From the NCBI RefSeq assembly GCF_003434055.1, contig NZ_QVEX01000018.1, forward strand, positions 1-64,000: a DNA stretch of 64,000 bases, written 5' to 3'. Each line of letters begins with the position of its first letter. The stretch's first letter is position 1. The notes under the pieces were generated by a model, which made no database searches, was not told the origin of the DNA, and saw only the letters and a list, made by a program, of their open reading frames with translations. The stretch comes from Enterocloster aldenensis (lineage in GTDB: Bacteria; Bacillota; Clostridia; Lachnospirales; Lachnospiraceae). Positions 44,809 to 52,802 of this stretch are shown here, in pieces. Both the position numbers and the translations under genes were made by a program.

Positions 44809-45639
44809 TTATTTTATGTATAGCTGGGACACATCATATCCATATTCCGTTATATATACGCCTACTCCTGTTTCTTTCCATTTGGAATCCAGCATATTCT
44901 TCTTATGCTCAGAAGAATTTAACCAGCCATCCACTACTTTCTTCGCAAAATCATGGACCGTATGTGCATTTAAATAACCGCGTCCGGCTAAGTTTTCTCC
45001 GGATGAGGAATGTGTGGCCGTTATCACGGTATTATAATACCTTCCATCGGGCCTGGTATGGGAAAAGGTCCTGTTCACCTCCTCAGCCCTCACCATTGCA
45101 TTTTCCATCAGTTCATCATTCATGTCCAATGCATTCCTGCCCCTGGATTCCCTTTCTTCATTCACCAATTCCCAAATCACATACGCCAGTCCATAAGGGG
45201 CCAAATCTTCCAAGGGATTGGCCTGATTGGATACAGCTGTCCTGTTTTCCTCCAATTGGCTTTCTAATCCATCTGCCCAAGCCCCATCATATGCCCAGTC
45301 AGCTCTTTCCCCATGGATTGCCATGCCCGGATAATAATCCCTGCCTTCAGGTAATACGGTCATGCATACCATGCCATTGTACAGCGCTGCCCCATCCCCG
45401 TTAACCCTTACCCCCTGGTCAGCCGGGTTCAATGACAGATAGCCGTTTCCATCAAAACAATAATTCTCCGCAATACCATCATGGTTCCCATCAACCCAGG
45501 CCCATGTCAAGAACGGATAACTCCCGTCGTCATTCTGCCACCAGCAGCCATTACCGTCCTCCATCCACTGCCCCGCATAAACCGGCGGCGTCATTATCAA
45601 TGCTGCTGCCGCGGTTAATATGGCCAGACGTCTTACCAT
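44809..45639 (-). CDS. Secreted CAP-domain (SCP/PR-1-like) protein
   Basis: 276 residues. Signal peptide RRLAILTAAAALIMTPPVYAG, then a cell-wall-binding-type repeat (QWMEDGNGCWWQNDDGSYPF, NYCFDGNGYLSLN). A CAP domain (about 155-276) shows VNEERESRGRNAL, FSHTRPDG, GENLAGRG and WLNSSEHKKNML, with the His/Glu residues of the conserved cavity. Extracellular, wall-associated. It is upstream of the giant adhesin gene on the same strand, 87 bp apart, and may be co-expressed. Function of bacterial CAP proteins is poorly known. Confidence 0.88.
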   Translation of the reverse strand: MVRRLAILTAAAALIMTPPVYAGQWMEDGNGCWWQNDDGSYPFLTWAWVDGNHDGIAENYCFDGNGYLSLNPADQGVRVNGDGAALYNGMVCMTVLPEGRDYYPGMAIHGERADWAYDGAWADGLESQLEENRTAVSNQANPLEDLAPYGLAYVIWELVNEERESRGRNALDMNDELMENAMVRAEEVNRTFSHTRPDGRYYNTVITATHSSSGENLAGRGYLNAHTVHDFAKKVVDGWLNSSEHKKNMLDSKWKETGVGVYITEYGYDVSQLYIK

Positions 45640-46208
45640 AATCCCATCCTCCCTTTCGTTTCAAACAATGAATCAATGTATGAATAAACCAACTCCGCAT
45701 CTATGGCTTTTTCTTATTCATTTTCAATCCATTAAAATGGAATGCGCCTAATAAAGGAAAAATAAACAGCCGCTGCCGCCCATTCCATCCATACAATTGA
45801 AAACATCCATTGTCAAGGTTCAGTTATCTTTGCTGCTCCCTGCATACCTGCCCTGGTTACATACATGGAAATACTATTTTGAAAAAAGTAGAAAACCTAG
45901 ATTTAAATCCGATATCATCAGACATCTTAAATCCAAAGACCATTGCCTCCCTTCCTCCTGCTTATTCCTTCATTATCAACAATGTGAATATGGGCCGAAC
46001 CGGCCAGCCAAACGGAACAATCCTTTGTCCCATAGAAACTTCCACAGAGAACTCTGTGTGAATGAATATAGAATAGCACACCTGCAATCCCCAAGTCAAG
46101 GCCAACATTTATTTTTTTCTAAAACTATTTTCCCAGCTATTCCCGCCCTATTTCCTGTTCCGATATACCGCCCCACCCCCATGCCTCCCACCGCAATCTT
46201 TCCACCAC
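45640..46208. other. Gene-free region upstream of the CAP-protein gene
   Basis: About 570 AT-rich bases with only short frames lacking RBS or family features. It must hold the CAP gene promoter, but no clear site was recognised. Confidence 0.5.
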
Positions 46209-46254
46209 AAAAAACCGGTACCCAGATGCCTGCACAGCACCCGGATACCGGTTT
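46209..46254 (-). terminator. Terminator of the nfnAB operon
   Basis: On the minus strand AAACCGGTA ... TACCGGTTT forms a 9-bp outer stem around a GC-rich 25-base inner segment and ends in TTTTTTG. Lies about 33 bp after the nfnB stop. Confidence 0.7.
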
Positions 46255-46286
46255 AAAACCTTCTATCCTATAATCATGCGTTCAAT

Positions 46287-47672
46287 CTATTTCCCCTGAA
46301 GGAACTCATCAATACCCCTTGCTCCTGCGCGTCCTGCCTCCATGGCAAGGATTACGGTTGCAGCGCCTGTAACGGCATCACCGCCCGCATACACGCCTTC
46401 CTTGGTGGTCTTTCCATTGGCTTCATCAGCAATGATGCATTTCCACCGGTTGGTCTCAAGGCCTTCCGTGGTGGAGCTTATGAGCGGGTTGGGGGATGTT
46501 CCCAGGGACATGATGACTGCATCCACATCAATGGTGTAGTCGGAGCCTGGTATCTCCACCGGTCTGCGGCGCCCGGATGCGTCCGGCTCGCCCAGTTCCA
46601 TTTTCCTTACAACCATGCCCTTAACCCATCCATTGTCATCGGTGAGGATTTCCACAGGGTTGGTCAGAAGGTTGAAAATGATTCCCTCTTCCTTTGCATG
46701 ATGCACTTCTTCCACACGGGCGGGAAGCTCTGCCTCACTTCTTCTGTATACAACATGCACTTTTGCGCCAAGACGGAGGGCTGTCCTGGCAGCATCCATG
46801 GCCACGTTTCCGCCGCCCACGACCGCTACCTTCTTGCCCAGGTAAATCGGGGTATCATAGTCATCCCTGAAAGCCTTCATCAGGTTGCTTCTGGTCAGGT
46901 ATTCATTGGCTGAAAATACGCCGCTGGCATTCTCGCCCGGGATTCCCATGAACTTGGGAAGTCCTGCGCCGGAGCCGATGAACACGGCCTTAAAGCCCTC
47001 TTCATCCATGAGTTCGTCAATGGTCACTGACTTTCCAATGATGACATTGGTCTCAATCTCAACGCCCAGCTTTTTCACGTTCTCAATCTCAGGGCGAACA
47101 ACCCCGGACTTGGGAAGACGGAATTCCGGGATACCGTATGTAAGCACGCCGCCCGGCTCGTGGAGCGCCTCAAATATGGTCACCTCGTATCCCATCTTAG
47201 CCAGGTCGCCTGCGCAGGTAAGTCCCGCGGGGCCGGAACCGATGACGGCAACCTTTAAGCCGTTGGTCTTCTCAGGCTTTGCAGGCACGAATCCATTTTC
47301 CCTGGACCAGTCTGCCACAAAACGCTCCAGCTTTCCGATGGAGATTGGCTCGCCCTTGATGCCGCGGATACATTTTCCTTCACACTGGCTCTCCTGGGGG
47401 CATACACGGCCGCAGACAGCCGGCAGCGCGCTGGACTCTGCGATGGTGTTGGCCGCATCCTCGAACTTGCCGTCCTTTACTTCTGCAATGAACTTGGGTA
47501 TATTGATTGCAACCGGACATCCCTGGATGCACTTTGCATTCTTACAGTTGATGCAGCGCTGTGCCTCTGCCTGGGCCTCCTCCTGGTTGTATCCAAGACA
47601 TACTTCCTCAAAATTAGCTGCCCTTACCTTCGGGTCCTGTTCCCTTACCGGTATCTTCTTTAATACGTCCAT
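46287..47672 (-). CDS. nfnB: NADH-dependent ferredoxin:NADP+ oxidoreductase, large subunit (NfnB; GltA/GltD-like)
   Basis: 461 residues. N-terminal Cys motifs for two [4Fe-4S] clusters (CINCKNAKCIQGCPV; CGRVCPQESQCEGKC), an FAD site VIGSGPAGLTCAG near residue 146 and an NADP site VAVVGGGNVAMDAA near 286. Often annotated as homotetrameric glutamate synthase small chain (gltA), but pairing with the FAD/[2Fe-2S] subunit immediately upstream, with one shared base (TAATG), identifies NfnAB. The complex couples NADH and reduced ferredoxin to make NADPH by electron bifurcation. Cytosolic. Confidence 0.9.
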   Translation of the reverse strand: MDVLKKIPVREQDPKVRAANFEEVCLGYNQEEAQAEAQRCINCKNAKCIQGCPVAINIPKFIAEVKDGKFEDAANTIAESSALPAVCGRVCPQESQCEGKCIRGIKGEPISIGKLERFVADWSRENGFVPAKPEKTNGLKVAVIGSGPAGLTCAGDLAKMGYEVTIFEALHEPGGVLTYGIPEFRLPKSGVVRPEIENVKKLGVEIETNVIIGKSVTIDELMDEEGFKAVFIGSGAGLPKFMGIPGENASGVFSANEYLTRSNLMKAFRDDYDTPIYLGKKVAVVGGGNVAMDAARTALRLGAKVHVVYRRSEAELPARVEEVHHAKEEGIIFNLLTNPVEILTDDNGWVKGMVVRKMELGEPDASGRRRPVEIPGSDYTIDVDAVIMSLGTSPNPLISSTTEGLETNRWKCIIADEANGKTTKEGVYAGGDAVTGAATVILAMEAGRAGARGIDEFLQGK

Positions 47673-48562
47673 TATTCCTCACCTCCGCAATTTCCGCATC
47701 CGCCGTGGTGTGTTGCGCCCTCGCGCAGCCTTAAAATAGCCCTGCCTTCTTCTGTCTTATACATCAGCTGGCGCTTCATGGCCTGGTCAAAATCCACCAG
47801 GTGTCCGTCAAACTCAGGTCCGTCCACGCATGCGAACTTCACTTCCCCGCCAACGCTCACACGGCAGGCGCCGCACATGCCGGTTCCGTCCACCATGATC
47901 GGGTTAAGGCTGACAATGGTGGGGATGCCCAGTTCCTTGGTGAGTCTGCACACGAATTTCATCATGATCATGGGACCGATGGCAACACAGACATCGTACT
48001 TCTTACCTTCATTTTCAACCAGGTCCTTGATGACCTCGGTAACCATGCCCTTGCGCTCATAAGAACCATCATCTGTTGTTATGTAAAGATTGCCTGCAAC
48101 TGCCTTCAGCTCATCTTCCAGGATTAACAGGTCCTTTGTCTTGGAACCTTCAATCACATCTACATCAATGCCATGTTCCTTCATCCATTTAACCTGTGGG
48201 TATACAGGAGCAGAACCAACGCCGCCGGCCACGAAAAGGTAGCGTCTCTTCTTCACTTCTTCCAGGTCTTCCTTAACGAACTCGGAAGGCTGGCCCAGAG
48301 GTCCCACAAAATCCTGGAAATAATCCCCGGCCTTAAAGCCTGCCATACGCTCGGTGGAAGCGCCCACTGTCTGGAATACAATGGTAACAAGCCCCTTCTC
48401 CCTGTCGAAATCACAGATGGTCAGCGGAATCCTCTCTCCTGCTTCATCCATCTTAACGATTACAAATTCACCTGGCTGGCAGGCTCTGGCTACACGCGGT
48501 GCTTCCACGTCCATCAGATAAATCTTGTCTGCCAGGCATTCTGCCTTAACAATCTTGTACAT
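47672..48562 (-). CDS. nfnA: NADH-dependent ferredoxin:NADP+ oxidoreductase, small subunit (NfnA)
   Basis: 296 residues of the PyrK/ferredoxin-NADP reductase type. FAD-binding RIPLTICDFD near residue 64, pyridine-nucleotide site FVAGGVGSAPVYPQ near 110, and a [2Fe-2S] cluster region DGTGMCGACRVSVGGEVKFAC near 220-240. The C-terminus adds an unusual CGNCGGEE tail. It may be annotated as sulfide dehydrogenase or dihydroorotate dehydrogenase electron-transfer subunit; operon with nfnB favours NfnA. Confidence 0.9.
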   Translation of the reverse strand: MYKIVKAECLADKIYLMDVEAPRVARACQPGEFVIVKMDEAGERIPLTICDFDREKGLVTIVFQTVGASTERMAGFKAGDYFQDFVGPLGQPSEFVKEDLEEVKKRRYLFVAGGVGSAPVYPQVKWMKEHGIDVDVIEGSKTKDLLILEDELKAVAGNLYITTDDGSYERKGMVTEVIKDLVENEGKKYDVCVAIGPMIMMKFVCRLTKELGIPTIVSLNPIMVDGTGMCGACRVSVGGEVKFACVDGPEFDGHLVDFDQAMKRQLMYKTEEGRAILRLREGATHHGGCGNCGGEE

Positions 48563-48597
48563 GGTTCTCCTCCTGATTTGTTAAAATGTTATATTCG

Positions 48598-49512
48598 TTA
48601 ACCTACCTCAATGGTATAGCTCCTGCTCCAGCTATCCCATCCAGGCAGGGAAATGATACCTTTCCTGTCCTTTAATTCACCCTTGCAGCCATCTGAGGCA
48701 CAGAGTCCGTACCAGGGCTCCAGGCAGACAAACGGGTGGGTCTCCTCCATGGTCCACACACCCAGATATGGGAAATCATTGCATCCCATGGTAACATATG
48801 GCCTGCCGTCCAGAAGCAGGCTCACACTGCTGACCTGGGCGTCATCAAACATATAGGTAAGGGCTGTGTCAAAGAACCCTTTTGTCAGAGGCGTCCTTCC
48901 CTCCTGAAGCTTAAGCGTGCCCTGCAGTTCCCCTGACTCATAACCTTCCGGCGTGGGCGCAAGATAATGAAGGCTGTCCTGGTGCTGCCCTTCCCTGCAG
49001 CCTTGGCGGTTAAATTCAAAGGTGAAATCGTAAATGCTCCGGCCCTCCGGTACCTGGAACGCGGGATGCCCTCCAATCATGAACAGCATTTCCCCGGAAT
49101 CCTGGTTGGTCACCTTCCACATCACCGTAATGGTGCGGCCTTCCAGCCTGTGTCCAATCTCCAGTTCAAAATGGAATGGATATTTGGCAAATGTCTCAGG
49201 CGTGTCCTTTAATTTAAACCAGCACTCATCCATGTCGCACAGCACCGGTTCAAACTCCATGTCCCTGGCAAATCCATGCTGGGTGGGCATGGCATACTCT
49301 TTTTCTTCATGGATATATCTGCCCTCGTAGCATTTGCCCACAAAAGGAAAAAGGACAGGCGCATGACGGTCCCAGACAGCCGGGTCCGCGCCCCAGAGGA
49401 TTTCCCTGCCGGCCTTTTTATCATAAATCCTGGTCAGTTCCGCCCCGTGCCTTGCCACTGTAACTAAAAGGTCATCATTTTCCAATGTAAATAATGTTCC
49501 ATCCTGCTTCAT
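48598..49512 (-). CDS. Aldose 1-epimerase family protein
   Basis: 304 residues. A galactose-mutarotase-like beta-sandwich: LTRIYDKKAGREILWGADPAVWDRHAPVLFPFVGK, PTQHGFARD with the conserved His, IGGHPAFQVPEG with the second His, and CLEPWYG near the C-terminus. This subfamily resembles LacX/YeaD-type proteins whose sugar is often unknown. The gene lies 35 bp upstream of nfnA on the same strand and could be read through into it. Cytosolic. Confidence 0.88.
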   Translation of the reverse strand: MKQDGTLFTLENDDLLVTVARHGAELTRIYDKKAGREILWGADPAVWDRHAPVLFPFVGKCYEGRYIHEEKEYAMPTQHGFARDMEFEPVLCDMDECWFKLKDTPETFAKYPFHFELEIGHRLEGRTITVMWKVTNQDSGEMLFMIGGHPAFQVPEGRSIYDFTFEFNRQGCREGQHQDSLHYLAPTPEGYESGELQGTLKLQEGRTPLTKGFFDTALTYMFDDAQVSSVSLLLDGRPYVTMGCNDFPYLGVWTMEETHPFVCLEPWYGLCASDGCKGELKDRKGIISLPGWDSWSRSYTIEVG

Positions 49513-49651
49513 ATGGATTCCCCCATCCTGCTTGTGAGAATTTACTCTTACCCAAGCTTTATATTATCATTTTCTGCATCATGTTACAACTGGTTTTTCA
49601 AATATTTCTAAAAATTTTTTAGATTTTAGTCGTTATATACAATTTTTTTGG

Positions 49652-50143
49652 TTATTTCTTCCTTTGGAACTTCTGGAACGTGTAGCACAGATCAAAATAC
49701 GTCTGTTCATCACTCTCCCCGGTCATTTCCCACGCCCCATCTTTTTCCAGATTACTGAAAAATGTATCTGCGTCATAGGTATAGTCAATACGGGTCACAT
49801 GGACCGTGTCCACATAGGGCAGGAACTGCTCATATATGCTCAGCCCGCCAATGATATATATATCATCCGTATCATAGGCAGAGAGCACCTCCAAGGCCTG
49901 GTCCAGGCTGCCGCACACCCGTGCCCCTTTCACCTTATAATCCCTGTTCCCGGACAGCACCACGTTCACGCGGTTTCCCAGCGGCTGGGCTCCCGGCAGG
50001 CCTTCCAGGGTTTTCCTGCCCATGACCACCACCTTGCCCGCTGTTTCCCGCATCAGCATCTGCTGGTCAGCCGGTATGGTCACCAGACCGCGTCCGTCTT
50101 TTCCAATGGCCCAGTGCCGGTCGGCCGCCACAAGGATGTTCAT
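49652..50143 (-). CDS. Dihydrofolate reductase, divergent second copy
   Basis: 163 residues. Retains Asp26 (IPADQQML), the NADPH motifs VVVMGRKTLEGLPG and IYIIGGLSIYEQFLPY, and TRI near position 120. The helix after Asp26 reads QQMLMRET, lacking the aromatic Phe found at that place in the neighbour (MKYFRETT). Its start overlaps the stop of the upstream dihydrofolate reductase by 4 bp. It reduces dihydrofolate to tetrahydrofolate with NADPH if active; the altered folate pocket could change substrate or antifolate response. Confidence 0.88.
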   Translation of the reverse strand: MNILVAADRHWAIGKDGRGLVTIPADQQMLMRETAGKVVVMGRKTLEGLPGAQPLGNRVNVVLSGNRDYKVKGARVCGSLDQALEVLSAYDTDDIYIIGGLSIYEQFLPYVDTVHVTRIDYTYDADTFFSNLEKDGAWEMTGESDEQTYFDLCYTFQKFQRKK

Positions 50144-50637
50144 AGTCCCTGCCTCCTTGTATAGACTTTAAATTCATAGGTAATCCCATTGTATTCCTGC
50201 ATCTGGCTGGTGCTTGTGACTTCCCATTCCCCGGTCCTGTCCAGGTCCACAAAATCCGTATCAGCCTCAAAAACATGATGGATACAGGTTACATATGCCT
50301 TATGACAATATGGAAGGAATTCCCTGTAAACCATCCCTCCCCCTATAATGAATATATCCTCTTCAGGATACTGTTTCAGGGCCTCAAGCACCTGGCCCGC
50401 ATCATGGCAGACCGTCACTCCCCCGGGACAGTAATCCCGGTTCCCGGTCAGGACAATATTGACCCGGTTCTTCAGGGGTTTTCCATCCGGAAAGCTTTCC
50501 AATGTCTTTCTTCCCATGACAACCACTTTTCCTCTGGTTGTCTCCCGGAAATATTTCATATCCCCCGGAAGATGGGTCAGAAGACCACCGTTCCTGCCGA
50601 TTCCCCACTTCTCATCCACTGCTACAATCAGATTCAT
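50140..50637 (-). CDS. folA: Dihydrofolate reductase
   Basis: 165 residues. Canonical features: WGIGRNGGLLTHLPGDMKYFRETT with Asp26, VVVMGRKTLESFPDGKPLKNRVNIVLT, and IFIIGGGMVYREFLPYC. First gene of a two-gene operon of dihydrofolate reductases and divergent from thyA, 195 bp away. Placement beside thymidylate synthase fits recycling of the dihydrofolate that ThyA makes. Of the two copies this is closer to the family consensus. Confidence 0.92.
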   Translation of the reverse strand: MNLIVAVDEKWGIGRNGGLLTHLPGDMKYFRETTRGKVVVMGRKTLESFPDGKPLKNRVNIVLTGNRDYCPGGVTVCHDAGQVLEALKQYPEEDIFIIGGGMVYREFLPYCHKAYVTCIHHVFEADTDFVDLDRTGEWEVTSTSQMQEYNGITYEFKVYTRRQGL

Positions 50638-50832
50638 CTATAGCCTCCTGTCCTTGGTCATGTTTGGAACATGCCTCAGACCGTCCTTAAGTATCCGGCA
50701 TGTTCCAGATTCAAACAAAAAGATTATAGCACGAATTGCCATGGAAAGAAAGATTTTCTATGTTTTATCATTGTACTTCAAGGGCAACCTCTGCTATAAT
50801 AGGCTCATTATTTGACTTAAGGAGAGATGTGC

Positions 50833-51663
50833 ATGAGTTATTCAGATCAGATATTTATACAGAATTGCAGGGATATTTTAGATAACGGCGTGTGGGATAC
50901 GGATTACGATGTGCGCCCGGTCTGGGAAGACGGCACGCCTGCCCATACCATCAAGCGCTTCGGCATTGTGAACCGCTATGACTTATCAAAGGAATTCCCG
51001 GTCATTACCCTTAGACGGACCGCTTTTAAGTCAGCGGTTGACGAGCTGCTGTGGATATGGCAGAAGAAGTCCAACAACATCCATGACCTGAACAGCCACA
51101 TCTGGGATTCCTGGGCGGATGAGGACGGCTCCATCGGCAAGGCCTACGGTTACCAGCTGGGCGTCAAGCACCACTATAAGGAGGGGGATTTTGACCAGGT
51201 GGACCGGATTCTCCATGACCTGAAGCACAACCCCTTAAGCAGGCGCATCATGTCCAATATCTATAACCACCACGACCTTCATGAGATGAACCTGTACCCA
51301 TGCGCCTACAGTATGACCTTCAATGTTTCCGGCCGCACCCTGAACGGCATCCTGAACCAGCGCTCCCAGGACATGCTCACAGCCAACAGCTGGAATGTGT
51401 GCCAGTACGCCATACTGCTCCACATGTTTGCCCAGGTCAGCGGCCTTATGGCAGGTGAACTGGTCCATGTGATTGCAGATGCCCATATCTATGACCGGCA
51501 TATCCCGATGGTGGAGGAGCTGCTGAAAAAAGAACCTTATCCAGGACCCACCCTGGCCATGGATACGTCCGTAACAGACTTCTATCAGTTCACCACATCC
51601 AGCTTCCGCCTGGAGAATTACCGGTATCATGCATTTGAACATAAGATTCCTGTTGCAATCTAA
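50833..51663 (+). CDS. thyA: Thymidylate synthase
   Basis: 276 residues from ATG 50833 (AAGGAGAG upstream; the ATG at 50827 is too close to the SD). Catalytic Cys in NLYPCAYSMTF, phosphate-binding Arg in LNQRSQDML, and the C-terminal IADAHIYDRHIPMVEELL. It methylates dUMP to dTMP using methylene-tetrahydrofolate, producing dihydrofolate for the divergent reductases. Cytosolic; followed by a strong terminator. Confidence 0.95.
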   Translation: MSYSDQIFIQNCRDILDNGVWDTDYDVRPVWEDGTPAHTIKRFGIVNRYDLSKEFPVITLRRTAFKSAVDELLWIWQKKSNNIHDLNSHIWDSWADEDGSIGKAYGYQLGVKHHYKEGDFDQVDRILHDLKHNPLSRRIMSNIYNHHDLHEMNLYPCAYSMTFNVSGRTLNGILNQRSQDMLTANSWNVCQYAILLHMFAQVSGLMAGELVHVIADAHIYDRHIPMVEELLKKEPYPGPTLAMDTSVTDFYQFTTSSFRLENYRYHAFEHKIPVAI

Positions 51664-51679
51664 TCGTTAAACGCCAAGA

Positions 51680-51728
51680 GCGCTGTGCGGCCGCAAGGGT
51701 AACCCCCCAAAGAGCACAGCGCCTTTTT
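51680..51728 (+). terminator. thyA terminator
   Basis: gcgctgtgc (51680-51688) pairs with gcacagcgc (51714-51722), then ctttttat. Confidence 0.85.
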
Positions 51729-51839
51729 ATCATACAGCCGTCCCTGCAGTGAACAGCACATTCCTTACCTCCCACAGGGCACGCCATGTCTGGTCTTTTA
51801 TGTCCCCGGCCATTGGATTCAGTCCCATCCTGTCTCTTT

Positions 51840-52784
51840 TCAGAAAAGTCCTTCATTCTTTTGTTCCAGCACCTTGATGGCATGATAGAACATCTCATTA
51901 TACGGGGTGGGCACCCCCAGTTCCCGTCCCATGCGGATCATCGTGCCCCCAAACATCTCCACTTCCGTCATGCGTCCGGCCTCGATATCCTGAAGAGTGG
52001 ATGGTTTATTCCCCGGCGGCACCGTCCCAAGGACCCGGACCTGTTTTTCCATGTCCTCCTCTGTCAGGCTGATTCCTTTTTTCCGTGCAACAGCAATCAC
52101 CTCACGCATCAGGGCTTCCCGGATAAAGTTGGCATCCCCGCTGACGCGCCATGCACCATAGGAAATGCCCAGCACGGCCGCGCTCTGGTTTTCACTGACA
52201 TTGCACATATACTTAAACCAGATGGCCCGCTCCATGTCCTCCGGAACCACACAGCGGATACCTGCCGACTCAAACAGTTCCTTCAAAACCCGTACCCGCG
52301 GCGTGATTATCCGGTTCCTCTTTTCCCCGAATTCAATCCGGGCAGCGTCAGGCTTAAAGGAGGCCTGCCCGTCCTTCATGACAACGCTGACCTTGGCCAG
52401 GGAATATAAAAGGTTGTCCCAGCCATAGACGGACGCCACCATGTCCTCTGCCTCCACTCCATTTAGCGGAGCCATGATAAGGGTATCCGGGCCGATCTGG
52501 TTCTTCATATCCTTGATTGCCTGGGAAAGGGCCGGGAATTTTGTGATGATAATGGCCAGATCCGGATAATCCCCACCGCAGTCCTGGTCCGGGGGAACGA
52601 TATGGAAATGATGATTCACACCATTAACCGTGACTCCCTCCCTTTCCAGCCTATCCTTTCTTTCCCCTCCTGCAATGATACGCAGCCTGTCTCCCAGAAC
52701 CTCCTTAAGCTGGAAGGCAAAAAAGCTTCCGATTGCCCCCAGCCCTATGATGGAAACTGTTTTGATTGGTTTATAATCAGTCAT
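51840..52784 (-). CDS. Ketopantoate reductase family protein (2-dehydropantoate 2-reductase-like)
   Basis: 314 residues. N-terminal Rossmann motif GLGAIGSFFA at 14-23, then LRIIAGGERKDR, and the ApbA/PanE core (IMAPLNGVEAEDMVASVYG). C-terminal helical domain with the catalytic-Lys region WFKYMCNVSENQSAAVLG and KPSTLQDIEAGRMTEVEMFGG. Would reduce a 2-oxoacid such as ketopantoate with NADPH. No pan genes nearby, so the true substrate may differ. It lies 19 bp downstream of addA on the same strand. Confidence 0.88.
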   Translation of the reverse strand: MTDYKPIKTVSIIGLGAIGSFFAFQLKEVLGDRLRIIAGGERKDRLEREGVTVNGVNHHFHIVPPDQDCGGDYPDLAIIITKFPALSQAIKDMKNQIGPDTLIMAPLNGVEAEDMVASVYGWDNLLYSLAKVSVVMKDGQASFKPDAARIEFGEKRNRIITPRVRVLKELFESAGIRCVVPEDMERAIWFKYMCNVSENQSAAVLGISYGAWRVSGDANFIREALMREVIAVARKKGISLTEEDMEKQVRVLGTVPPGNKPSTLQDIEAGRMTEVEMFGGTMIRMGRELGVPTPYNEMFYHAIKVLEQKNEGLF

Positions 52785-52802
52785 GACCCCATCCCCTTTC
52801 TA

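Noticed and set aside
46287..47672. Annotation as glutamate synthase small subunit
   Set aside because: No large glutamate synthase gene is present and the immediate partner is the NfnA-type subunit.
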